Shown piece after piece: positions 18,675 to 25,932 of a DNA stretch of 64,000 bases. The notes beneath the pieces are model-generated. The model made no database searches. It worked only from the letters and a program-made list of their open reading frames with translations, and was not told the origin of the DNA. Source of the DNA: Rhizobium hidalgonense (GTDB taxonomy: Bacteria; Pseudomonadota; Alphaproteobacteria; Rhizobiales; Rhizobiaceae); the NCBI RefSeq assembly GCF_002914525.1, contig NZ_LODW01000060.1:1-64000 (forward strand), in the 5' to 3' direction. The position numbers were made by a program, and so were the translations under genes. Position 1 is the first letter of the stretch. The number at the start of each line of letters is the position of its first letter.

Positions 18675-19301
18675 TCAGCTCGAGGGATTGACGCGGCGCA
18701 GCGTCAGATTGATGCGGCCGCCATTCTTCAAGAGCGTCGATGTCGCCGGGTGAATGCGGTCGACGCCGTGGAAACACAGCCTCCCCTCGCCGCCCAGAAC
18801 GACCAGATCGCCGCTCGACAGCTTTAGGGATAGCGTAGGATCATTGCGGTTGAGGCCGCCGATGCGAAACAGGCAGCTGTTGCCGAGCGAGATCGAGACG
18901 ACCGGCGCCTGCAGATCCCTCTCATCCTTGTCCTGATGCAGACCCATCCGGGCATCGTCGGAGTAGAAATTGATCAGACAGGCTTCCGGCGGCTTGTCGT
19001 AACCGGCCACATCATTCCAGATATCGAGTAATTCCTGCGGCATATCGGGCCAAGGCCTGCCGGTTGCCGGATGCGTCGGCTGGTAGCGATAGCCGCGCTG
19101 CTTGTCGGTTACCCAGCCGAGCGCCCCACAATTGGTCATGCGCACCGACATCGGCTTGCCGGTGCCGGGCATGACCGGCACATAAAGCGGCGCCTCGGCG
19201 ACAATAGTGCGGATGACCTCGACCAACGCCTCCTGGCGCGCCCGGTCGAGATAGCCGGGGAGATGGCGAATGCCGCTCAAGAGTTCCGGCATGTCATTCA
19301 C
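18675..19301 (-). CDS. alkB: alpha-ketoglutarate-dependent dioxygenase AlkB
   Basis: Fe(II)/2-oxoglutarate dioxygenase that removes alkyl groups from DNA or RNA bases. The metal ligands are His122 and Asp124 in LHQDKDE and His178 in CFHGVDRIHP; the 2-oxoglutarate-binding arginines are in GRINLTLRR. NFYSDDA also matches the family. The start given is GTG 19301, which overlaps the arfB stop by 8 bases; ATG at 19292 (208 versus 205 residues) is equally possible. Confidence 0.92.
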   Translation of the reverse strand: MNDMPELLSGIRHLPGYLDRARQEALVEVIRTIVAEAPLYVPVMPGTGKPMSVRMTNCGALGWVTDKQRGYRYQPTHPATGRPWPDMPQELLDIWNDVAGYDKPPEACLINFYSDDARMGLHQDKDERDLQAPVVSISLGNSCLFRIGGLNRNDPTLSLKLSSGDLVVLGGEGRLCFHGVDRIHPATSTLLKNGGRINLTLRRVNPSS

Positions 19302-19737
19302 TGCTTCCGCCGCCAGGGCGGCCGCGCATTTTCTTGACTTCCGAGCGGCCGGATTTCTCCTTCAGGCGGCGCTCGACCGAACCCTTGGTCGGCTTGGTCT
19401 TCTTGCGCGGCGGCGGCGGTGGCTTGGCGGCCTCCAGAATCAGCTCCTTCAGCCGGTCGCGCGCATCCTCGCGGTTGCGGTCCTGGCTGCGAAAGCGGCT
19501 CGCCTCGATCATCAGCACGCCGTCCTTCGACAGGCGCCGGCCGGCGAGCTTGACCGCATTGGCCTTGACGCGCTCGTTCAGTGACGGCGAGTTCGGGATG
19601 TTGAAGAACAGCTGGACCGCGGTCGAAACCTTATTGACGTTCTGCCCGCCGGGACCGCCCGCCAGAACGAACTGTTCGGTCAGCTCCCATCCAGCGATGG
19701 TGATCCTATCGTCGATATAGAGTGCGTCGCTGGCCAT
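19294..19737 (-). CDS. arfB: alternative ribosome-rescue factor ArfB (YaeJ)
   Basis: Peptidyl-tRNA hydrolase that rescues ribosomes stalled on mRNA without a stop codon. The 147-residue protein has the catalytic GGQ at 30-32 within AGGPGGQNVNKVSTAVQL, and ends in a long basic tail (PPPPPRKKTKPTKG through KKMRGRPGG), the part that enters the mRNA channel. ATG 19737 gives the family N-terminus. It appears to be co-transcribed with alkB. Confidence 0.93.
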   Translation of the reverse strand: MASDALYIDDRITIAGWELTEQFVLAGGPGGQNVNKVSTAVQLFFNIPNSPSLNERVKANAVKLAGRRLSKDGVLMIEASRFRSQDRNREDARDRLKELILEAAKPPPPPRKKTKPTKGSVERRLKEKSGRSEVKKMRGRPGGGSSE

Positions 19738-19789
19738 GCGGCGTTCTATCTCACATCGGCCGCTAATTGAAAACATCGGCCATCATCAA

Positions 19790-19821
19790 TAAAAACCCGG
19801 CCATCCTGCGATGCCGGGTTT
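19790..19821 (-). terminator. intrinsic terminator of pckA
   Basis: Nine-bp stem AAACCCGGC (19793-19801) / GCCGGGTTT (19813-19821). On the minus strand it is followed by TTATT. It lies downstream of pckA and upstream of arfB, and its right arm overlaps a parS-like sequence. Confidence 0.65.
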
Positions 19822-19832
19822 CACGTGAATCA
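19817..19832. promoter_or_regulatory. parS-like ParB-binding sequence (two mismatches)
   Basis: The sequence GGTTTCACGTGAATCA differs at two positions from the bacterial parS consensus TGTTTCACGTGAAACA. Fifteen of its 16 bases are identical to the better site at 58593-58608. It is intergenic, between pckA and arfB. Binding is inferred. Confidence 0.4.
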
Positions 19833-19848
19833 GAGAGTCTGTTTAGCG

Positions 19849-19913
19849 CAATTCCCGGCAAAAGCGCTTCGCGCTTTGCCTGGCAAAACCGCTGCACACT
19901 TTTGCTGGAATTG
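19849..19913. repeat. rhizobial intergenic palindromic repeat (RIME-like), copy 1
   Basis: Outer arms CAATTCC (19849-19855) and GGAATTG (19907-19913) enclose two inner hairpins: GGCAAAAGCGC/GCGCTTTGCC and GCAAAA/TTTTGC. The 23-base segment at 19883-19905, which includes ACCGCTGCACACTTTTGC, is identical to 41946-41968. This resembles the abundant palindromic intergenic elements of Rhizobium and Sinorhizobium (RIME type). It sits just after the pckA stop. Confidence 0.7.
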
Positions 19914-19923
19914 ATTGCACTTC

Positions 19924-21534
19924 TTATTCGGCGGCAACCTTCACGCCGGGAGCCGCGTCGCGAACACCGCCGTCGACGTGGTTCTCGAACTTGGCGAAGT
20001 TCGCAATGAACATCGAGACCAGCTTTTCGGCCTGTGCGTCATAGGCTGCCTTGTCGGCCCAAGTCGAGCGCGGATCGAGAATGGCGCTGTCGACGCCATT
20101 GACGGAGACCGGCACGGCGAAGCCGAAGTTGGTATCGGCACGGAACTCGACCTGGCCGAGTTTGCCGTTGAGAGCAGCAGTGAGAAGCGCGCGCGTCGCC
20201 TTGATCGGCATGCGTTTGCCGGTGCCGTAAGCGCCGCCGGTCCAACCGGTATTGACCAACCAGCATTCGACGCCGTGGCGGCCAATCAGTTCCTTGAGCA
20301 GGTTGCCGTATTCGGCCGGATGCCGCGGCATGAAGGGCGCGCCGAAGCAGGTGGAGAAGGTCGCTTCCGGCTCGACGACACCCTTTTCGGTGCCGGCCAC
20401 CTTGGCGGTGTAGCCGGACAGGAAGTGATACATCGCCTGATCAGGCGTCAGACGGGCGATCGGCGGCATGACGCCGAAGGCATCGGCGGTCAGCATGATG
20501 ATCGTCTTCGGATGCCCGGCCCGGCCGGTTTCCGAGGCGTTCGGAATGAAATGCATCGGGTAGGCGCAGCGGGTATTTTCGGTCAGCGAGCCGTCGTTGA
20601 AATCCGGCTCGCGGCCTTCGTTCAGCACGACGTTTTCGAGCACGGTGCCGAAACGCTGGGTCGTCGCATAGATTTCCGGCTCGGCCTCGGCCGACAGACG
20701 GATTGTTTTGGCGTAGCAGCCGCCTTCGAAGTTGAAGATGCCGTTTTCGCTCCAGCCGTGTTCGTCATCGCCGATCAGCGTGCGGGCTGGATCGGCCGAC
20801 AGCGTCGTCTTGCCGGTGCCGGAAAGGCCGAAGAACACCGCCGCGTCACCGTCCGGGCCGACATTGGCCGAGCAATGCATCGGCATCACGCCCTTGGCCG
20901 GCAGCAGGTAGTTGAGAACGGTGAAGACCGATTTCTTCATTTCGCCGGCATAGGAGGTGCCGCCAATGAGGACGAGACCGTTGGTCAGGTCGCAGGCGAT
21001 CACCGTTTCCGAACGGCAGCCGTGGCGGGCCGGATCGGCCTTGAAGCTCGGCAGATCGATGATCGTCAGCTTCGGCGCGAAGCTGGGGAGCGCTGCAGCA
21101 TCAGGGCGGATCAGCAGATTGCGGATGAACAGCGAATGCCAGGCAAACTCGGTGACGATCCGGGTCGGCAGAGCATGGCCTTCCTCGGCGCCGCCGACGA
21201 GGTCCTGGACGAAAAGGTCCTTACCGGTGGCATGCGCGAGCATGTCGTCGCGCAGCAGGGCGAAGTGTTCCGGCGAGAGCGGCTTATTGTTGTCCCACCA
21301 GATCTGGCCATCGGTATTGCTGTCGCGAACGACGAACTTGTCACGTGGCGAACGGCCGGTGTGCTGGCCGGTGATGGCCCGCAGCGCGCCCTGAGCAGTC
21401 AGTTCGGCTTCACCCCGGCGGATCGCTTCTTCATAGAGTGCGGCAGCGGAAAAGTTGTAGCGAACGCTGGCTGCGCCGCCCAATCCAACCGTTGCCAGCT
21501 CCGTTGCCGGGTTATGAACTCCGAACTTTTCCAT
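19924..21534 (-). CDS. pckA: phosphoenolpyruvate carboxykinase (ATP)
   Basis: Converts oxaloacetate and ATP to PEP, the first gluconeogenic step, needed for growth on dicarboxylates. The 536-residue protein has the P-loop GLSGTGKTTLSAD, the metal and substrate region MHCSANVG, and NTGWTGGAYGTGKRM. ATG 21534 has AAAGGGAA upstream; the frame extends further but into A/T-rich non-coding DNA. It is divergent from chvI across 338 bp, as in other rhizobia, where ChvI/ChvG is known to affect pckA expression. Confidence 0.97.
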   Translation of the reverse strand: MEKFGVHNPATELATVGLGGAASVRYNFSAAALYEEAIRRGEAELTAQGALRAITGQHTGRSPRDKFVVRDSNTDGQIWWDNNKPLSPEHFALLRDDMLAHATGKDLFVQDLVGGAEEGHALPTRIVTEFAWHSLFIRNLLIRPDAAALPSFAPKLTIIDLPSFKADPARHGCRSETVIACDLTNGLVLIGGTSYAGEMKKSVFTVLNYLLPAKGVMPMHCSANVGPDGDAAVFFGLSGTGKTTLSADPARTLIGDDEHGWSENGIFNFEGGCYAKTIRLSAEAEPEIYATTQRFGTVLENVVLNEGREPDFNDGSLTENTRCAYPMHFIPNASETGRAGHPKTIIMLTADAFGVMPPIARLTPDQAMYHFLSGYTAKVAGTEKGVVEPEATFSTCFGAPFMPRHPAEYGNLLKELIGRHGVECWLVNTGWTGGAYGTGKRMPIKATRALLTAALNGKLGQVEFRADTNFGFAVPVSVNGVDSAILDPRSTWADKAAYDAQAEKLVSMFIANFAKFENHVDGGVRDAAPGVKVAAE

Positions 21535-21872
21535 GGCTAGTTCCCTTTGCTCAGGCGCGTTGCCGTTAAAACTAACCGCGAAAATACGGGTAGAAATTTT
21601 AAAACACAAGACACAGAACTTGAAAAAATATAGTAATATCAAATATTTAATCGATTTAAATTTATTGCCTCTGTTTTAAATCGTTTTAGGTGAGCGCGTT
21701 GAAACATTTTCCCTCGCTACTTAAGATTGCCGGCGATTTTCACGACAATCTTTCCCTTTATCTTTGCCACAATTTGTTCCACCTTTATCCTCCATAAGCG
21801 CATCCGGTCACTGAGACCGCCTGGGGAGAGCAAAATCCGGGAGATTGCGCACTGATAATGGAGACCAACACC
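21535..21872. promoter_or_regulatory. divergent control region between pckA and chvI
   Basis: No gene is seen. The segment at about 21590-21720 is very A/T-rich compared with the rest of the window and contains the repeated motif TTTAAATCG/TTTAATCG, an imperfect inverted array around 21645-21692. It must carry promoters for both flanking genes. I could not define a -35/-10 pair with confidence. Confidence 0.45.
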
Positions 21873-22607
21873 ATGCCGACAATCGCGCTCGTTGATGACG
21901 ACCGCAACATCCTAACCTCGGTGTCGATCGCACTGGAGGCCGAAGGATATAAGGTCGAGACTTATACGGACGGTGCTTCGGCGCTCGACGGCCTGCTGGC
22001 GCGACCACCGCAGCTAGCGATCTTCGACATCAAGATGCCGCGCATGGACGGCATGGAACTGCTGCGCCGCCTGCGACAGAAGTCGGATATTCCCGTCATC
22101 TTCCTTACCTCCAAGGATGAGGAGATCGATGAGCTCTTCGGCTTGAAGATGGGCGCCGACGATTTCATCACCAAGCCTTTTTCGCAGCGTCTGCTGGTCG
22201 AGCGCGTCCGCGCCGTGCTGCGCCGCGCCTCTAGCCGTGAAGCCGCAGCCGCCGGCACCAGCCCCGTCGGCGCACCGAAGAACGGCGCCGTGCAGCAGGC
22301 CCGCTCGCTGGAACGCGGGCAGCTGGTCATGGATCAGGAACGTCATACCTGCACCTGGAAGGGTGAGGCCGTGACCCTGACGGTGACCGAATTCCTGATC
22401 CTGCATTCGCTGGCGCAGCGCCCCGGCGTCGTCAAAAGCCGCGACGCGCTGATGGACGCCGCCTATGACGAACAGGTCTATGTCGACGACCGGACGATCG
22501 ACAGCCACATCAAGCGGCTGCGCAAGAAATTCAAGATGGTCGACAACGACTTTGATATGATTGAAACGCTCTACGGAGTGGGATACCGCTTCCGCGAAGC
22601 AGCCTGA
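21873..22607 (+). CDS. chvI: response regulator ChvI
   Basis: OmpR-type regulator (244 residues) of the ChvG/ChvI (ExoS/ChvI) system, which responds to acid and envelope stress and controls exopolysaccharide, motility and symbiosis genes in rhizobia. The receiver has LVDDD, phospho-accepting Asp52 in FDIKMPRMDG and the Lys in FITKPF. The winged-helix domain ends DRTIDSHIKRLRKKF and YGVGYRF. ATG 21873 is preferred: GGAGA precedes it by 8 bases and it matches the family N-terminus; ATG 21858 overlaps that site. Confidence 0.96.
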   Translation: MPTIALVDDDRNILTSVSIALEAEGYKVETYTDGASALDGLLARPPQLAIFDIKMPRMDGMELLRRLRQKSDIPVIFLTSKDEEIDELFGLKMGADDFITKPFSQRLLVERVRAVLRRASSREAAAAGTSPVGAPKNGAVQQARSLERGQLVMDQERHTCTWKGEAVTLTVTEFLILHSLAQRPGVVKSRDALMDAAYDEQVYVDDRTIDSHIKRLRKKFKMVDNDFDMIETLYGVGYRFREAA

Positions 22608-22638
22608 GCCCAGACGGCGCAGCGCGAGACATTGTTGA

Positions 22639-22669
22639 GGGCTGCCGGCCGGATTATCCGGCCCTGCCC
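22639..22669 (+). other. intercistronic palindrome between chvI and chvG
   Basis: GGCCGGAT at 22647-22654 and ATCCGGCC at 22656-22663 form a perfect 8-bp stem around one base, within a longer imperfect repeat of GGGC...GCCC. No T-run follows. It could be an RNA stability or attenuation element, or a protein site; nothing distinguishes these. Confidence 0.35.
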
Positions 22670-22686
22670 TTCGAAAGGGCCAGTCG

Positions 22687-24477
22687 TTGGCACAGTTGGT
22701 GCAGGATAGGGATCTCGACGATGCGGAGGGCGTGAGCACCCGTCGCGTCCGAGACCGCCGTTGGTCGCATCCTTTCACGCTGATCCGCCGCATCTTCGGC
22801 AATGCCGTGTTTTCGAGCCTGACGCGGCGCATCGTCTTCTTCAATCTCGTCGCACTGCTGGTGCTGGTCGGCGGTATCCTCTACCTCAACCAGTTTCGCG
22901 AGGGACTGATTGACGCCCGCGCCGAGAGCCTTTTGACGCAAGGCGAAATCATCGCCGGCGCCATTTCAGCTTCCGCATCGGTCGATACGAATTCGATCAC
23001 CATCGATCCGCAGAAGCTGCTCGAGCTGCAGGCTGGCCAGAGCATCACCCCGGTACCGAACGACGAAGACCTCGAATTCCCGATCGATCCCGAGAAGGTC
23101 GCGCCGGTGCTGCGCCGGCTGATCTCTCCGACGCGCACGCGCGCCCGCATCTTCGATGCCGATGCCAATCTGCTGCTGGATTCCCGCCATCTTTATTCGC
23201 GCGGCCAAGTGCTGCGCTTCGACCTGCCGCCGGTCGAGGAGGAGAAGCAGACCTGGAGCGATTGGTTCGCCACCCTGTTCAACAAGGCGCTGCAGCCCGG
23301 CAACCTGCCGCTTTACAAGGAAGCGCCGGGCGGCGACGGCTCGATCTATCCGGAGGTGATGAACGCGCTCACCGGCGTGCGCGGCGCCGTCGTGCGCACG
23401 ACGGAAAAAGGCGAGCTCATCGTTTCGGTCGCCGTGCCGATCCAGCGTTTCCGCGCTGTGCTCGGGGTGTTGCTCCTGTCGACACAGGCAGGCGACATCG
23501 ACAATATCGTTCATGCCGAGCGGCTTGCGATCATGCGCGTCTTCGGTGTCGCGACGCTGGTCAACGTGCTGCTTTCGCTAGTGCTCTCGTCGACCATCGC
23601 CAATCCGCTGCGCCGACTTTCGGCCGCCGCCATCCGTGTGCGCCGCGGGGCCAAGACGCGTGAGCAAATTCCTGACTTCTCCGCCCGCCAGGATGAAATC
23701 GGCAATCTTTCCATTGCATTGCGCGAAATGACGACGGCGCTTTACGACCGCATCGATGCGATCGAGAGTTTCGCCGCCGATGTCAGCCACGAACTCAAGA
23801 ATCCACTAACGTCGCTGCGCAGCGCCGTCGAAACGCTGCCGCTTGCCCGGTCCGACGATTCCAAGAAGCGGCTGATGGACGTCATCCAGCACGATGTCCG
23901 CCGCCTCGACCGGCTGATCAGCGATATCTCCGACGCCTCCCGCCTCGATGCCGAACTCGCGCGTGTCGATGCCGGCTCCGTCGACATGGAGGTGCTGTTG
24001 CGCGACCTCATCGAGGTTTCACGCCAGGTCAGGAGCAGCAAGAAGCAGGTGGAAATCGAATATGCGATCGATCGCAAGCCGAACGTCAAGACGCGCTTCG
24101 TCATCAATGGCCACGATCTGCGCATCGGCCAGATCATCGCCAACCTGATCGAGAACGCCCGCTCTTTCGTGCCTGAGAAGGGCGGCAAGATTACCGTGCG
24201 GCTGGTGCGGACACGTTCGCGCTGCGTCACCACGATCGAAGACAACGGCCCCGGCATCCAGGCGGAAAATATCGACCGCATCTTCGAGCGGTTCTATACG
24301 GACCGACCGGAATCGGAAGGCTTCGGACAGAATTCGGGGCTCGGCCTGTCGATCAGCCGGCAGATCGCCGAAGCCCATGGCGGCTCGCTGAGAGCAGAAA
24401 ACATCACCGACGCCGAAGGCGGAAAGGTGCTCGGCGCGCGCTTTATCCTGACTCTGCCGCTCGATGCCGCCGCATGA
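22687..24477 (+). CDS. chvG: sensor histidine kinase ChvG (ExoS)
   Basis: Membrane sensor kinase of the ChvG/ChvI system, 596 residues. Transmembrane segments at about 49-68 and 283-302 bracket a large periplasmic domain, followed by HAMP (IANPLRRLSAAAIRVRRGAKT), the H-box with His368 in DVSHELKNPLTSLR, and the ATPase domain (NLIENARSF, DNGPGI, GLGLSISRQI). In S. meliloti the periplasmic repressor ExoR restrains it (family knowledge). The start is TTG 22687 with AAAGGG upstream. Its stop overlaps hprK. Confidence 0.95.
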   Translation: MAQLVQDRDLDDAEGVSTRRVRDRRWSHPFTLIRRIFGNAVFSSLTRRIVFFNLVALLVLVGGILYLNQFREGLIDARAESLLTQGEIIAGAISASASVDTNSITIDPQKLLELQAGQSITPVPNDEDLEFPIDPEKVAPVLRRLISPTRTRARIFDADANLLLDSRHLYSRGQVLRFDLPPVEEEKQTWSDWFATLFNKALQPGNLPLYKEAPGGDGSIYPEVMNALTGVRGAVVRTTEKGELIVSVAVPIQRFRAVLGVLLLSTQAGDIDNIVHAERLAIMRVFGVATLVNVLLSLVLSSTIANPLRRLSAAAIRVRRGAKTREQIPDFSARQDEIGNLSIALREMTTALYDRIDAIESFAADVSHELKNPLTSLRSAVETLPLARSDDSKKRLMDVIQHDVRRLDRLISDISDASRLDAELARVDAGSVDMEVLLRDLIEVSRQVRSSKKQVEIEYAIDRKPNVKTRFVINGHDLRIGQIIANLIENARSFVPEKGGKITVRLVRTRSRCVTTIEDNGPGIQAENIDRIFERFYTDRPESEGFGQNSGLGLSISRQIAEAHGGSLRAENITDAEGGKVLGARFILTLPLDAAA

Positions 24478-24923
24478 CGGCGGCCTTAAACATCCATGCG
24501 ACGGCAATCGTCGTCGGCAGCACGGGACTGCTGTTCAGCGGCCCCTCCGGCTGGGGAAAATCGATGCTGGCCTTTACCTGCATGACCGAAGCACGCCGGC
24601 TCGGGCTCTTTACGGCACTGGTCGCCGACGACCAGGTTCTTCTCTCCGAGGAGACCGGCACCGTGGTGGCCACCTGCCCGCCGTCGATCGCCGGGCTGAT
24701 CGAGCTTCGCGGCACTGGCATCGTCCGACAGGAGCATGTGCCACAGGCGGCGATGCATTATGCCGTGCTTCCGGGCAGTGCTGCCGGTGAAAACCGCGTG
24801 CCGCCGGAGGGCGAAATCGTCAACCTTGCACCGGGTTTTTCGCTTCCCGCATTGCGGTTGCTCACAGGCGTCTCCTCACCCCTTGCCATGCTGATGGCGA
24901 AAGCACCCGATATCGGGCATTGA
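24474..24923 (+). CDS. hprK: short HPr kinase/phosphorylase (catalytic domain only)
   Basis: A 149-residue protein equal to the C-terminal catalytic domain of HPr kinase; the N-terminal domain found in Firmicutes is missing. The Walker A GPSGWGKS lies near residues 23-30. It would phosphorylate HPr on the regulatory serine. This short form is usual in alphaproteobacteria, so I do not call it broken. It overlaps chvG by 4 bases (ATGA), which ties the PTS genes to the two-component system. Confidence 0.9.
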   Translation: MTAALNIHATAIVVGSTGLLFSGPSGWGKSMLAFTCMTEARRLGLFTALVADDQVLLSEETGTVVATCPPSIAGLIELRGTGIVRQEHVPQAAMHYAVLPGSAAGENRVPPEGEIVNLAPGFSLPALRLLTGVSSPLAMLMAKAPDIGH

Positions 24924-25073
24924 CGCCTTCCGGATTGATCAATCTGCCTTATATATTCGCATTTTTATCTTGCACTTCGGCTTTTCATAGCCAAGATGTG
25001 CCGCCACCGGTGGACGTAATTGCTGCATTGCGATATTGGGGCCACCGTTCGCGTATATGGGAGCAGTAATATC

Positions 25074-25475
25074 ATGATCGGACTTGTGCTTGTCACTCAT
25101 GGCAAGCTGGCTGAAGAGTTTCGTCATGCTGTCGAGCACGTCGTCGGTCCTCAGAAATTCATCGAGACGGTCTGCATTGGCCCCGAAGACGACATGGATC
25201 AAAGACGGCAGGACATTCTGGAAGCTGTTTCCGGTGCCGACGACGGCCATGGCGTCGTCATTCTGACCGACATGTTCGGCGGTACGCCGTCCAATCTCGC
25301 CATTTCAGTCATGAGCAGCGGCCATACCGAAGTCATTGCCGGCGTCAACCTGCCGATGCTGATCAAGCTCGCCGGCGTGCGCGGCGAGAACAATATGGAG
25401 AAGGCGCTGGTGGAGGCCTCCGAAGCCGGACGGAAATATATCAATGTCGCGAGCCGCGTGCTTAGCGGAAAATAA
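25074..25475 (+). CDS. PTS EIIA component, mannose (EIIA-Man) family
   Basis: A 133-residue EIIA domain of the mannose family. The phospho-accepting His9 is in LVTHGKLAEE, and DMFGGTPSNLAI matches the family. There are no IIB, IIC or IID genes beside it, so a regulatory role in the incomplete rhizobial PTS is more likely than sugar transport. GGGAG lies about 10 bases before the ATG. The 150 bp between hprK and this gene contains no recognisable gene. Confidence 0.9.
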   Translation: MIGLVLVTHGKLAEEFRHAVEHVVGPQKFIETVCIGPEDDMDQRRQDILEAVSGADDGHGVVILTDMFGGTPSNLAISVMSSGHTEVIAGVNLPMLIKLAGVRGENNMEKALVEASEAGRKYINVASRVLSGK

Positions 25476-25484
25476 CGGCCCTTC

Positions 25485-25760
25485 ATGACATCGCTCTCCC
25501 GGGAACTCCTCATCATCAACAAGCGCGGCCTTCACGCGCGCGCCTCCGCAAAATTCGTGCAGATGGTCGAGACTTTCGATGCCGCCATCACCGTTTCCAA
25601 AGACGGAATGACGGTCGGCGGCACCTCGATCATGGGCTTGATGATGCTTGCCGCGAGCCCCGGCTCGAGCGTCGTCGTCTCGGCCAGCGGCAGCCAGGCC
25701 GAAGAAGCGCTCGAGGCCTTGGACCAACTGATCCAGAATCGCTTCGGCGAAGAGATGTAG
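25485..25760 (+). CDS. HPr phosphocarrier protein
   Basis: A 91-residue HPr. His17 in KRGLHARAS accepts phosphate from EI-Ntr, and Ser48 in GGTSIMGLMML is the expected target of HPr kinase. It follows the EIIA gene by 9 bp. Together with hprK this gives the full regulatory circuit for serine phosphorylation of HPr. Confidence 0.94.
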   Translation: MTSLSRELLIINKRGLHARASAKFVQMVETFDAAITVSKDGMTVGGTSIMGLMMLAASPGSSVVVSASGSQAEEALEALDQLIQNRFGEEM

Positions 25761-25783
25761 GCTTCGGCCGAGCTCATATAAAC

Positions 25784-25803
25784 ATATAAAGACTTCTTTA
25801 TAT
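25784..25803. promoter_or_regulatory. palindromic operator upstream of ahcY
   Basis: Perfect inverted repeat ATATAAAGA-CT-TCTTTATAT, 130 bp before the ahcY start. Its position and A/T-rich symmetry fit an ArsR-type regulator site such as the S-adenosylhomocysteine-responsive SahR described for methionine-cycle genes in proteobacteria. That link is my inference; no sahR gene lies in this window. Confidence 0.55.
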
Positions 25804-25932
25804 CCTTATTGCCTTCGCATCCGAAGCCTGCTAAACGGCGGACATGCCGTGAGCTTGCATCCGGCCTATCCGTCGCGCGGTCATTTTCGCGCCTGCGCCA
25901 ATTTTGAGACGTTTTTCAGCCTGGAGACCTCT

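Noticed and set aside
19915..21540. 541-codon open frame antisense to pckA
   Set aside because: Low-complexity, Arg/Gly/Ala-rich translation with no domain; pckA on the other strand is unmistakable.
24474..24923. hprK as a truncated pseudogene
   Set aside because: Half-length compared with the Firmicutes enzyme, but the catalytic-domain-only form is normal in alphaproteobacteria and the Walker A loop is intact.
25761..25932. SAM or SAH riboswitch before ahcY
   Set aside because: I could not fold a structure matching a known class; the perfect DNA palindrome points to a protein operator instead.
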